DNA of 43,611 bases, from positions 45,984 to 89,594 of the forward strand of contig JAJZNC010000023.1 in assembly GCA_021848045.1 (NCBI GenBank), given 5' to 3'. Origin of the DNA: an archaeon (lineage in GTDB: Archaea; Thermoproteota; Nitrososphaeria; Nitrososphaerales; Gagatemarchaeaceae). Under the pieces are notes generated by a model. It saw only the letters and a list, made by a program, of their open reading frames with translations. It searched no databases and was not told the origin of the DNA. Numbering within the stretch: position 1 is the first letter of the stretch; each line of letters begins with the position of its first letter. Below, piece by piece: positions 37,487 to 43,611 of the stretch. A program made the position numbers and the translations under genes.

Positions 37487-39649
37487 CTACCTTATCTCTA
37501 GCCTGTCGCGTGCGGGCTCCCTCGCGGCCTTCCGCTTGGTCTCCTTGACCGCCTCCTCAAAGTCCTTCATGGTCAGGGTTAGCTCCTCGGCGTCCGCCTC
37601 CGCGTCCGTCCCGTGCGCCTTCACGAACTGCCTTATCGCCGCGACCGACGCGGTGTTCGCGACCGCGGCCAGCTCGGCCCCTGTGTAGCCGTCGGTCGAG
37701 TCGGCGAGCTTCGTGAGGTCTACGTCCGTCGCGAGCGGCTTCCTCTTCGTGTGGATCTTGAGTATCTCCAGCCTCCCCTCCTTGTCGGGCGGTGGCACGC
37801 GCAGGATCTTGTCGAAGCGGCCTGGCCTGAGGAGCGCCTCGTCGATGATGTCTGGGCGGTTCGTAGCGCCAAGGACCACCACCCCCTTGAGCTCCTCCAG
37901 CCCGTCCATCTCAGTAAGGAGCTGGCTCACGACTCGCTCCGTGACCTGGCTGTCGACCTCCCCCGACTTGCGCCGCGGCGCTATCGCGTCGACCTCGTCG
38001 AAGAAGACCACGCAAGGAGCCGCCGCCCTCGCCTTCCTGAAGACCTCCCTCACCCCCTTCTCTGACTCGCCCACCCACTTCGAGATGAGCTCGGGCCCCT
38101 TGATGCTGATGAAATTGGCCTCGCTCTCGTTCGCAACCGCCTTTGCTATCAGCGTCTTCCCGGTCCCTGGGGGGCCGTAGAGCAGTATCCCCCGGGGCGG
38201 CTTGACGTCCCCCTTTCGGAAGAGGGTGCCGTACTTCAACGGCCACTCGACCGCCTCGGATAGCTCCTCCTTCACCAACGCGAGGCCTCCGATGTCCTCC
38301 CACTTCACGTTGGGCACCTGGACGAGGATCTCCCTCATCGCGGACGGCTGGACCTCGCGGAGCGCGTCCTGCAGGTCCTGCATCCTCACCTTGATCTTGT
38401 TGAGGGTCTTCGCGGGGACCTTCGTCTCGTCCAGGCTTATCTCAGGGAGTACCCTCCTCACGGCGAGCAGGGCCGCCTCCTTGACCAGCGCCTGGAGGTC
38501 GGCTCCCACGAAGCCGTGGGCCACGCGGGCTATCTCGTCGAGCTTGACGTCTGGCTCCATGGGCATCCCCCTGGAGTGTATCTGGAGAATCTCCATCCTG
38601 CTCTTCTCGTCGGGTATCCCTATCTCGATCTCCCTGTCGAACCTGCCGGGGCGCCTGAGAGCCGGGTCGATGGCGTCCGGGCGGTTGGTCGCCGCTATGA
38701 CGACCACCTTTCCCCTCGACTCGAGCCCGTCCATGAGCGTGAGCAGCTGGGAGACTATCCGCTTCTCGAGCTCGCCGGAGACCTCCTCCCTCTTTGGGGC
38801 TATCGAATCGATCTCGTCGATGAAGATGATGCTCGGCGCGTTCCCCTGCGCCTCCTTGAATATCTGCCTGAGCCTCTCCTCCGACTCGCCGTAGAACTTG
38901 CCCATTATCTCGGGGCCTGCGACCGAGTAGAAGTTTGCGTTGGTCTCGTTGGCGACCGCCTTCGCGAGGAGCGTCTTCCCGGTGCCGGGCGGGCCGTAGA
39001 GGAGCACCCCCTTGGGCGCCTCGACGCCCACGCGCTCGAATATCTCGGGGTGCCTCAGCGGGAGCTCTATCATCTCTCGGATCTTCTGGATCTCCTTTGA
39101 GAGCCCGCCCAGGTCTTCGTACGTGATGCGCGGCACGCCGGTGTTCAGGGGCTTGTGCGTCGTGCCGAGGCGGAAGGACGTCTCGAGGGTGACGAAGGCA
39201 GGGCCGGGAGGGGCGGTCGACTCCACGACGAAGTCTATCTTCTTCCCCATGATGCTGAGGGGGAAGGAGTCTCCCTTGGTCATCACCTGGTCCTCGAGGA
39301 CCTCCGGGAAGTACTCCTCGAGCCCCTCGATGCTGAGCTGCTCCGTGGGCGCGAGCACGATGACCTCGGCAGCCTTTGCTTCGGCTGCCGCTATGCTCAC
39401 CGTGTCGTCCACCCCCACGCCGACGTTGTTCCTCGTGTAGCCGTCGATCCTGATGAGCCCCCTGCCGTAGTCCTCCGGGAAGCTCGCCCAGAGCACCGCG
39501 TGGCTCTTCTTCCCCTTGCCGGCGATCTCGATGACGTCCCCCTCCGCGAGGTCCATCGCGTCCATCACTGCCTGGTCGATCATGGCGATCCCGCGGCCGA
39601 CGAACCTCGAGCTCGTCTCGGCCACGCGGAGGCGGGGGCTCTTCTCCAT
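37487..39649 (-). CDS. cdc48: CDC48/VAT-type AAA+ ATPase
   Basis: The 720-residue protein has the full CDC48 layout. An N-domain (to about residue 180) with double-psi barrel LRVAETSSRFVGRGIAMID is followed by D1 with Walker A GPPGTGKTLLAKAVANET and Walker B IIFIDEIDSIAP. D2 has Walker A GPPGTGKTLIAKAVANES, Walker B CVVFFDEVDAIAP and arginine fingers in RRPGRFD/LRPGRFD. It forms a hexamer that unfolds proteins for the proteasome and remodels complexes. No C-terminal HbYX motif is present; the tail is basic (REPARDRLEIR). The ATG is fixed by a TATA box shared with the divergent phosphoesterase gene. Confidence 0.97.
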   Translation of the reverse strand: MEKSPRLRVAETSSRFVGRGIAMIDQAVMDAMDLAEGDVIEIAGKGKKSHAVLWASFPEDYGRGLIRIDGYTRNNVGVGVDDTVSIAAAEAKAAEVIVLAPTEQLSIEGLEEYFPEVLEDQVMTKGDSFPLSIMGKKIDFVVESTAPPGPAFVTLETSFRLGTTHKPLNTGVPRITYEDLGGLSKEIQKIREMIELPLRHPEIFERVGVEAPKGVLLYGPPGTGKTLLAKAVANETNANFYSVAGPEIMGKFYGESEERLRQIFKEAQGNAPSIIFIDEIDSIAPKREEVSGELEKRIVSQLLTLMDGLESRGKVVVIAATNRPDAIDPALRRPGRFDREIEIGIPDEKSRMEILQIHSRGMPMEPDVKLDEIARVAHGFVGADLQALVKEAALLAVRRVLPEISLDETKVPAKTLNKIKVRMQDLQDALREVQPSAMREILVQVPNVKWEDIGGLALVKEELSEAVEWPLKYGTLFRKGDVKPPRGILLYGPPGTGKTLIAKAVANESEANFISIKGPELISKWVGESEKGVREVFRKARAAAPCVVFFDEVDAIAPRRKSGEVDSQVTERVVSQLLTEMDGLEELKGVVVLGATNRPDIIDEALLRPGRFDKILRVPPPDKEGRLEILKIHTKRKPLATDVDLTKLADSTDGYTGAELAAVANTASVAAIRQFVKAHGTDAEADAEELTLTMKDFEEAVKETKRKAAREPARDRLEIR

Positions 39650-39672
39650 CGAACCGCAGACCCCTCCAGATA

Positions 39673-39680
39673 GATAAAAA
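39673..39680. promoter_or_regulatory. Shared divergent TATA element between cdc48 and the LigD-PE gene
   Basis: GATAAAAA (plus) reads TTTTTATC on the minus strand. It is centred about 28 bases from the cdc48 ATG (39649) and about 30 bases from the phosphoesterase ATG (39707). Only 57 bases separate the two starts and no second AT-rich element is present, so one TBP site may serve both directions. Confidence 0.55.
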
Positions 39681-39706
39681 CGCTACCCGGAGGGAGGAGG
39701 CTGCCC

Positions 39707-40282
39707 ATGTCGCGAGCCGCCGGCGGCACCCCAAAGGCGAAGGGGGCGGGGCTGCTCGCGTTCGTGGTGCAGAAGCACAAGGCGACCTCCCTGCACTACG
39801 ACCTGAGGCTCGAGGCGGGCGGGGTGATGCCCTCGTGGTCTGTGCCCAAGGGACCGTCCCTGGACAGCGGCGTGAAGCGCCTCGCGATGCCAACGTCCGA
39901 CCACCTGATGGAGTACAGGCGCTTCGAGGGCGTGCTGGGGGGCGGCTACGGGGCGGGGGCCGTGATGATCTGGGACGAGGGGACGTACGACCCGGAGGAC
40001 GAGGTAGCCGGGGGCGAGAGGAGGCAGGCCGCGAGCAGGGAGGAGGCCGAGGGCATGGCCGCAAAGGGCCTCAGGGAAGGGAACCTGAAGTTCTTCTTGT
40101 ACGGGAAGAAGCTGCGCGGGTCGTTCGCCCTGGTCAGGACCGCGGGGCTGGGAGGCTCGAGAGAGGCGTGGCTGCTCATCAAGCACCGCGACGAGTACTC
40201 CCAGCCAGGGTGGGACGCCAAAGAGCACGACCTCTCGGCGGTTAGCGGGAGGACCCTCGGGCAGATAGCAGGTCAGGCCTAG
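39707..40282 (+). CDS. Stand-alone LigD-type 3'-phosphoesterase domain
   Basis: The 191-residue protein is the phosphoesterase (PE) domain of the DNA-repair ligase LigD on its own. FVVQKHKATSLHYDLRLEAG holds the catalytic His/Asp. It continues with SWSVPKGPS, FEGVLGGGYGAGAVMIWDEG and NLKFFLYGKKLRGSFALVR. PE trims 3'-phosphate and 3'-ribonucleotide ends so that breaks can be joined. No Ku, primase or ligase gene is adjacent. Archaeal single-domain PEs are known. It is divergent from cdc48 and shares its promoter element. Context suggests a housekeeping 3'-end cleaner rather than a dedicated NHEJ operon. Confidence 0.9.
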   Translation: MSRAAGGTPKAKGAGLLAFVVQKHKATSLHYDLRLEAGGVMPSWSVPKGPSLDSGVKRLAMPTSDHLMEYRRFEGVLGGGYGAGAVMIWDEGTYDPEDEVAGGERRQAASREEAEGMAAKGLREGNLKFFLYGKKLRGSFALVRTAGLGGSREAWLLIKHRDEYSQPGWDAKEHDLSAVSGRTLGQIAGQA

Positions 40283-40415
40283 CTCGGGTCGCTCCACGAT
40301 GAGGCACCGCCAGGGAGGGGCAAGCGCCCGGGCGACCACGGGAAGCGGGGGGTCGGCGAGGGGCAGAGCCAGCCGCCCGTGAAGGGACCGCGCGCTCGGC
40401 CCTGACCCCCGTCTC

Positions 40416-40425
40416 TTTGATATAG
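40416..40425 (+). promoter_or_regulatory. TATA box of the YHS-SDR transcript
   Basis: TTTGATATAG lies 22-31 bases ahead of the ATG at 40447. Confidence 0.6.
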
Positions 40426-40446
40426 AGGGGCCTCCCGTCACGGCGC

Positions 40447-40593
40447 ATGTCAAAGGACCCGGTCTGCGGAATGACCGTCGACGAGAGGAAGTCCAAGCTA
40501 AAGTCCGAGCACGACGGCAAGGAGTTCTACTTCTGTTCCCCCGGATGCAAGTCTGCATTCGACAGGGACCCGCACCGCTACGGCCACTCCTAG
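40447..40593 (+). CDS. YHS-domain mini-protein, 48 aa
   Basis: The 48 codons read as one YHS domain: DPVCGMTVDERKSKLKSEHD, then GKEFYFCSPGCKSAFDRDPH and RYGHS. Cys7, Cys30 and Cys34 are in the family's metal-binding positions; the domain is found at the N-terminus of copper ATPases and in small heavy-metal proteins. Its own TATA box and near-perfect family match make this short gene convincing. It ends 13 bases before the SDR gene, so they are probably co-transcribed. A role in metal (copper) binding is inferred from the family. Confidence 0.85.
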   Translation: MSKDPVCGMTVDERKSKLKSEHDGKEFYFCSPGCKSAFDRDPHRYGHS

Positions 40594-40606
40594 CGCGGGG
40601 AAGCCG

Positions 40607-41428
40607 ATGCCCGAAGGCAGGTCGTGCGTCGTCACAGGGGCGAGCTCGGGGATCGGGAAGGAGACCGCTCTGGCCCTTGCGAGGACTGGCGCCCGCGTGC
40701 TGATGGTCTGCCGGAGCAAGGAGAAGGGCGAGGCGGCGAAGGAGGAGGTGGCCAGGAAGACCGGGAGCACTGACGTGGAACTTCTCCTTTGCGACCTCTC
40801 CTCGCTGGCTCAGGTGCGGAGGCTAGCGGCGGAGCTCGCGGACGGATACGGGAAGATCCACGTCCTCGTCAACAACGCGGGGGTCTTCAGATTCTCGGGC
40901 AAGACCGCGGACGGGTTCGAGACGACCCTCGCCGTCGACTATCTCGCGCCTTTCCTCCTCACCAACCTGCTCTTAGAGGTCATGAAGTCGAGCGCACCGT
41001 CGAGGATCGTCAACGTAGCGTCCACAGCCCACTTCGGTGGGCACGTCGACCTGGACGCCATCCGGAAGGGAGGAGGCGCGACCGGGTGGCGCGCCTACTC
41101 CAACTCGAAGCTCGCCCTCGTCATGTTCACCTACGAGCTCGCCAGGAGGCTGAAGGGCACCGGCGTGACCGCGAACTGCCTCCACCCGGGCGCGGTCGCC
41201 ACCCACATCTGGCGCATCCCCCCGGCGGTCGTGCGGCCGTTCCTCCGGAGCGCGAAGAGCGGGGCCGAGACGTCGGTCTACCTCGCTTCGGCACCCGAGG
41301 TCGAGGGGGTCACGGGCGGATACTTCGTGAAGATGGTCCAGAGGCACTCCTCCAAGGAGTCGTACGACGAGGACAAGGCAGCCGCGCTCTGGGACGTCAC
41401 GGCCAGGATGGTGGGCCTCGCTCCCTGA
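40607..41428 (+). CDS. Short-chain dehydrogenase/reductase, retinol-dehydrogenase-like
   Basis: The 273-residue Rossmann enzyme has TGASSGIGKETALALA (NAD(P) binding), CRSKEKGE, CDLSSLAQV, NNAGVFRF and the catalytic YSNSK with upstream Ser (VNVASTAHFG). Arg in CRS suggests NADP. The best likeness is to retinol/WW-domain-type dehydrogenases with broad carbonyl substrates. The ATG lies 13 bases after the YHS gene stop, and no TATA box lies in that gap, so a shared transcript is likely. The real substrate is unknown. Confidence 0.9.
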   Translation: MPEGRSCVVTGASSGIGKETALALARTGARVLMVCRSKEKGEAAKEEVARKTGSTDVELLLCDLSSLAQVRRLAAELADGYGKIHVLVNNAGVFRFSGKTADGFETTLAVDYLAPFLLTNLLLEVMKSSAPSRIVNVASTAHFGGHVDLDAIRKGGGATGWRAYSNSKLALVMFTYELARRLKGTGVTANCLHPGAVATHIWRIPPAVVRPFLRSAKSGAETSVYLASAPEVEGVTGGYFVKMVQRHSSKESYDEDKAAALWDVTARMVGLAP

Positions 41429-41451
41429 GCGCGGCGTCGCACGGGCGGGGC

Positions 41452-41958
41452 CTAGCTGCTGGCCTTCCCTGGCGGGGTCGAGAGGCCGTAGCGCCCGACG
41501 AGCCCCCTCAGCTGGTCCCTCGTAACTGAAGGGAGCGAGTCGGAGACCGACTCGAGGAGAAGGTTCTGCTGGGCGAGTATCAGTCGGAAGACGTCCCTCT
41601 CCGTGAGTATCCCGACCAGCGCCCCCTTCTCCACCACCGGAAGGTGCCTTATGTCTGCCCTCGCCATCAGCGTCACGGCGTCCCATACGGTGGCGCTCGG
41701 CGAGATCACCGTCAGCGGCTTGCTCATTACGCGCGCGATAGGCGAGCCGAGTATCGCGCCTCCCCTGTCGGCGACCCTCCTGACAAGGTCGCGTTCGGTG
41801 AATATGCCCACGGGCTTCTCGTCCTTGCCGAGCACCACCGCGCACCCCACCTTCGCGTCTGCCATCATCTTCACAGCGTCCCCTACCGTCCTCGTGGCCT
41901 CGACAGTCCTCACGCGCGCGGTCATCGTCCCCCTAACCTGTGCGTCAATCAGCGACAA
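41452..41958 (-). CDS. Tandem CBS-domain protein
   Basis: From the TTG at 41958 the protein has 168 residues with two CBS domains. The first is TVEATRTVGDAVKMMADAKV to GIFTERDLVRRVADRG; the second is VISPSATVWDAVTLMARADI to LVGILTERDVFRLIL. A helical tail of about 40 residues ends GLSTPPGKASS. CBS pairs bind adenosine nucleotides and usually regulate a partner. The T-E-R-D motif is the usual phosphate-binding part. A TATA-like T6AG at 41987-41994 supports this TTG; the frame is open to an ATG at 42012, whose extra residues lie on the promoter. Confidence 0.85.
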   Translation of the reverse strand: MSLIDAQVRGTMTARVRTVEATRTVGDAVKMMADAKVGCAVVLGKDEKPVGIFTERDLVRRVADRGGAILGSPIARVMSKPLTVISPSATVWDAVTLMARADIRHLPVVEKGALVGILTERDVFRLILAQQNLLLESVSDSLPSVTRDQLRGLVGRYGLSTPPGKASS

Positions 41959-41986
41959 GGGCGTCCTGGTGCGACGGAGGCCTCCC

Positions 41987-41994
41987 CTAAAAAA
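41987..41994 (-). promoter_or_regulatory. TATA-like box of the CBS protein gene
   Basis: Minus-strand TTTTTTAG lies 29-36 bases ahead of the TTG at 41958. Confidence 0.5.
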
Positions 41995-42073
41995 GACCTC
42001 CACGATTCTCATCTCTGGCAATCGGGGCGGGCAGTCGGGTGCGCCGGTTCCAAACTTGAGAATCGCTTGCGGC

Positions 42074-42082
42074 GATTAAATA
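42074..42082 (+). promoter_or_regulatory. TATA box of the UspA gene
   Basis: GATTAAATA is a strong TATA box. It predicts transcription start near 42105-42115, not at the GTG at 42147; an ATG at 42115 falls there, one base out of frame. Confidence 0.6.
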
Positions 42083-42146
42083 CCCCGCAGGCGCCTCCGC
42101 ACACCGAGAAGGCTATGGCACCCCCGAGGTCCAGGAGGAGGGCCTT

Positions 42147-42587
42147 GTGACGAAGGGCATCTTCGAGCGGATACTCGTGGGCTACGACGGCTCGGAGAAT
42201 GGTGCAAGGGCCCTCAGGAAGGGGATCGAGCTTGCGAAGCAGTCCAGGGGGGAGCTCAGGATAGTAGTGGTGGCCGACACGGTGGCGTACGAGGCATATG
42301 GGAGCGGAGGGATGCACAAGACGTACAACGCGCAGGCAAAGACGAACGCCGCCAGCCTCGCGAGCGCAGCGCTCGAGACGGCGAAGGCCGCGGGCGTCGC
42401 GGACTCCTACGCCTCGGGCGAGGAGGGGCAGCCGGCCGACCTGATCCTCACGCTGGCGACGGAGTACAAGAGCGACCTGATAGTCGTTGGCCGCAGGGGG
42501 ATGAGGGGCCTCGTGAGGTTCCTCATGGGAAGCGTGTCCACGGCGGTCATCAACCACGCAAAGTGCGACGTCCTGATCGTGAAGTGA
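42147..42587 (+). CDS. Universal stress protein (UspA family)
   Basis: The 146-residue protein is an ATP-binding UspA: ILVGYDGSENGARALRKGIE at the N-terminus and the C-terminal phosphate loop VVGRRGMRGLVRFLMGSVS (G-x2-G-x9-G-S). It forms dimers and responds to stress or nucleotide state. The GTG start has a Shine-Dalgarno-like GGAGGAGG 5-12 bases upstream. The frame continues upstream with good codons (GTPEVQEEGL) back to an out-of-frame ATG at 42115; a mini-frame from that ATG ends in TGA overlapping the GTG (GTGA). Confidence 0.9.
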   Translation: MTKGIFERILVGYDGSENGARALRKGIELAKQSRGELRIVVVADTVAYEAYGSGGMHKTYNAQAKTNAASLASAALETAKAAGVADSYASGEEGQPADLILTLATEYKSDLIVVGRRGMRGLVRFLMGSVSTAVINHAKCDVLIVK

Positions 42588-42599
42588 GCGCGGGCGAGC

Positions 42600-43256
42600 T
42601 CAGCGCCCCCGCGCCAGGAACCTGGCGAACCAGTCCCTGGCCTCGCCGGCCACCGTCTCGAGGGCACCGGCCTCCTCGAACAGGTGCGTCGCGCCAGGGA
42701 CCACCACGAGCTTCTTCTCACCCTCCCCCAGGCTGAGCCGGCCGAGGGCCCGTCTGTTGAGCTCGAGGACGTCTTCGTCCCTCCCACCAACTATCAGTAG
42801 GGTGGGGGCTGTGACCTCGCCCAGATAGCCCCATGCGAGGTCCGGCCTTCCGCCCCTCGAGACCACCGCCGCGACCTCCGGGAGGCGGGTGGAGGCCTGG
42901 AGGGCCGCCGCGGCACCAGTGCTCGCACCGAAGAAGCCCATCCTCATCTGGCGTGGGGCGTGGCTCTGGACCCACCGCGTGGCGCCCGTCAGGCGCTCGG
43001 CGAGGAGGTCGATGTCGAAGCGGTTGTCGTAGACCTGGTCCTCCTTCTCGGTGAGGAGGTCGAAGAGCAGGGTGCCGATCCGCGCGTCGTGGAGGACCCT
43101 GGCCACCTCCGCATTCCTGGGGCTGAGCCTGCTGCTCCCGCTACCGTGCGCGAAGATGACCAGGTCGTTCGCGCCCTCTGGTACAGCGAGCTCCCCCGGG
43201 AGGTAAGCGGAATAGGAGTCGATCTCGACCCGTCCTTGGAGGGTGTTGGACTCCGT
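42600..43256 (-). CDS. Dienelactone-hydrolase-like protein with an apparent ACG start
   Basis: The conserved N-terminal half continues upstream of the first canonical start (GTG 43106): ELAVPEGANDLVIFAHGSGS with SRLSPRNAEVA is diagnostic of the family. The rest has FDLLTEKE, the nucleophile loop GFFGASTGAAAAL (Ser), GGRDEDV (Asp) and GATHLFEE (His). In the upstream frame there is no ATG, GTG or TTG before a TGA at 43263-43265. An ACG at 43256 sits six bases after GGTGA, a good match to the 16S 3' end, and is the best start; it gives 218 residues. The enzyme is a serine hydrolase of unknown substrate. Confidence 0.85.
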   Translation of the reverse strand, partial: TESNTLQGRVEIDSYSAYLPGELAVPEGANDLVIFAHGSGSSRLSPRNAEVARVLHDARIGTLLFDLLTEKEDQVYDNRFDIDLLAERLTGATRWVQSHAPRQMRMGFFGASTGAAAALQASTRLPEVAAVVSRGGRPDLAWGYLGEVTAPTLLIVGGRDEDVLELNRRALGRLSLGEGEKKLVVVPGATHLFEEAGALETVAGEARDWFARFLARGR

Positions 43257-43312
43257 GCTAGCTCACCCGGGCCGCGCCCTGGCCGCGACCCGCCCACGTG
43301 GTCGCCCAGGGC

Positions 43313-43611
43313 TCAGAAGACCGTCCATCCGCCGTCCGCCACAACGGCCGACCCGTTGACGTACCCTGACAGCGGGGACGCGAGGAACAGCGCCAGCTCG
43401 GCGATCTCCGCCGGCTCGGCGAGCCTCGGCATCAACCCGGAGACCTTGCCTAGGTGCTCCATGCCTCCTGCGTCGGGCTGCCCTGCCCCGACCCCTATGT
43501 TCGTGTTTACCCCGCCGAGGACCATGGCGTTGCACCGTATCCCCTTCGACCCATAGAAGGACGCGATGCTCCGGGTGAGCCCGATCAGCCCGTGCTTGGA
43601 GCCGGTCGAGG
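43313..43611 (-). CDS. Short-chain dehydrogenase, 3' part (runs off the window)
   Basis: The window ends inside this gene; about 98 C-terminal codons are present. The visible part has SKHGLIGLTR (catalytic Lys; the Tyr lies beyond the edge), GIRCNAMVLGGVNTN (usually N-x-x-x-P-G, here G-G), then AEPAEIAELALFLASPLSGY and VNGSAVVADGGWTVF, the standard SDR end. It is an NAD(P)-dependent oxidoreductase of unknown substrate. The dienelactone-hydrolase-like gene follows after about 56 bases with no TATA box, so the two may be one transcript. Confidence 0.88.
   Translation of the reverse strand, partial: STGSKHGLIGLTRSIASFYGSKGIRCNAMVLGGVNTNIGVGAGQPDAGGMEHLGKVSGLMPRLAEPAEIAELALFLASPLSGYVNGSAVVADGGWTVF

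Noticed and set aside
40283-40414. The frame after the LigD-phosphoesterase TAG stays open for about 40 codons with G/C-ended codons, suggesting stop read-through.
   Set aside because: The domain is complete before the TAG, the following sequence has no family resemblance, and open frames of this length are common at this GC content.
1-43611. Search by eye for tRNA genes using the T-loop pattern GGTTCRA-x-x-CC.
   Set aside because: No site had both the T-loop and a matching acceptor stem; GAGGTTCGTCC near 17785 lacks the rest.

Overview
This window is chromosomal DNA of a GC-rich archaeon. Almost every gene has a TATA-like box about 22-35 bases ahead of its start codon and no ribosome binding site, the pattern of leaderless archaeal transcripts. 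TTG starts are very common. Marker proteins agree: a VAT/CDC48 double AAA+ ATPase, the short archaeal-type PEP carboxylase (PpcA), an MIT-domain protein, and Ser/Thr-rich cell-surface proteins with one membrane anchor. The CDC48 sequence and surface-protein style recall Nitrososphaeria-like Thermoproteota, but I cannot fix the phylum from sequence alone. No tRNA, rRNA, CRISPR array or intact insertion sequence was seen.

Layout. 1-488: a 21-C run and degenerate sequence. 489-6111: a two-gene unit of unknown function, a Nudix ADP-ribose pyrophosphatase-like enzyme, a luciferase-like (probably F420) oxidoreductase, small membrane proteins and a 14-helix MFS exporter. 6112-12098: a broken gene with a dyad, an isomerase-like Nudix protein behind a cytochrome P450, an Ala-rich protein, a second MFS transporter with a palindrome on its promoter, a membrane protein and a DUF1684 protein. 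12203-16840: membrane proteins, a solitary DNA methyltransferase, a nitroreductase, a VOC protein, a 53-residue basic protein and a DUF1294 protein. 16923-19986: three exported proteins interleaved with a VOC fragment, a DUF836 thioredoxin-like protein and an MIT-domain protein. 20116-23242: an amidase, a nicotinamidase-like hydrolase, a Cys-rich mini-protein, an HxlR regulator and a PPOX-class flavoprotein. 23239-26748: the operon ppcA-aguB-aguA. 27284-36169: menaquinone synthesis, with menF-D-H-B-E-A packed on the minus strand and menC divergent on the plus strand, separated by a small AT-richer islet. 36172-43611: an alpha/beta hydrolase, CDC48 divergent from a stand-alone LigD phosphoesterase domain, a YHS mini-protein with an SDR, a CBS protein, a UspA protein, a dienelactone-hydrolase-like protein and a truncated SDR.

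How the genes work together. The men genes cover chorismate to demethylmenaquinone; the final methylase and the DHNA-CoA thioesterase are not here. AguA and AguB turn agmatine into putrescine, CO2 and ammonia, and are co-directional with an enzyme that fixes bicarbonate. Several redox enzymes (luciferase-like, PPOX-class, nitroreductase, P450, SDRs) suggest a flavin/deazaflavin-rich metabolism with a quinone-based respiratory chain.

The most unusual signal concerns translation starts. Several genes whose coding clearly extends upstream have no ATG, GTG or TTG in frame there. At menF, hxlR-like, PPOX and amidase, an ATG/GTG near the promoter-predicted position lies exactly one base out of frame, its G being the first base of the second codon. 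menD appears to start at a CTG inside a CTGA stop overlap, and the dienelactone-hydrolase-like gene at an ACG behind a Shine-Dalgarno-like GGTGA. These may be real non-AUG or slippery starts, or single-base deletions in the assembly; reads and transcript 5' ends would decide.
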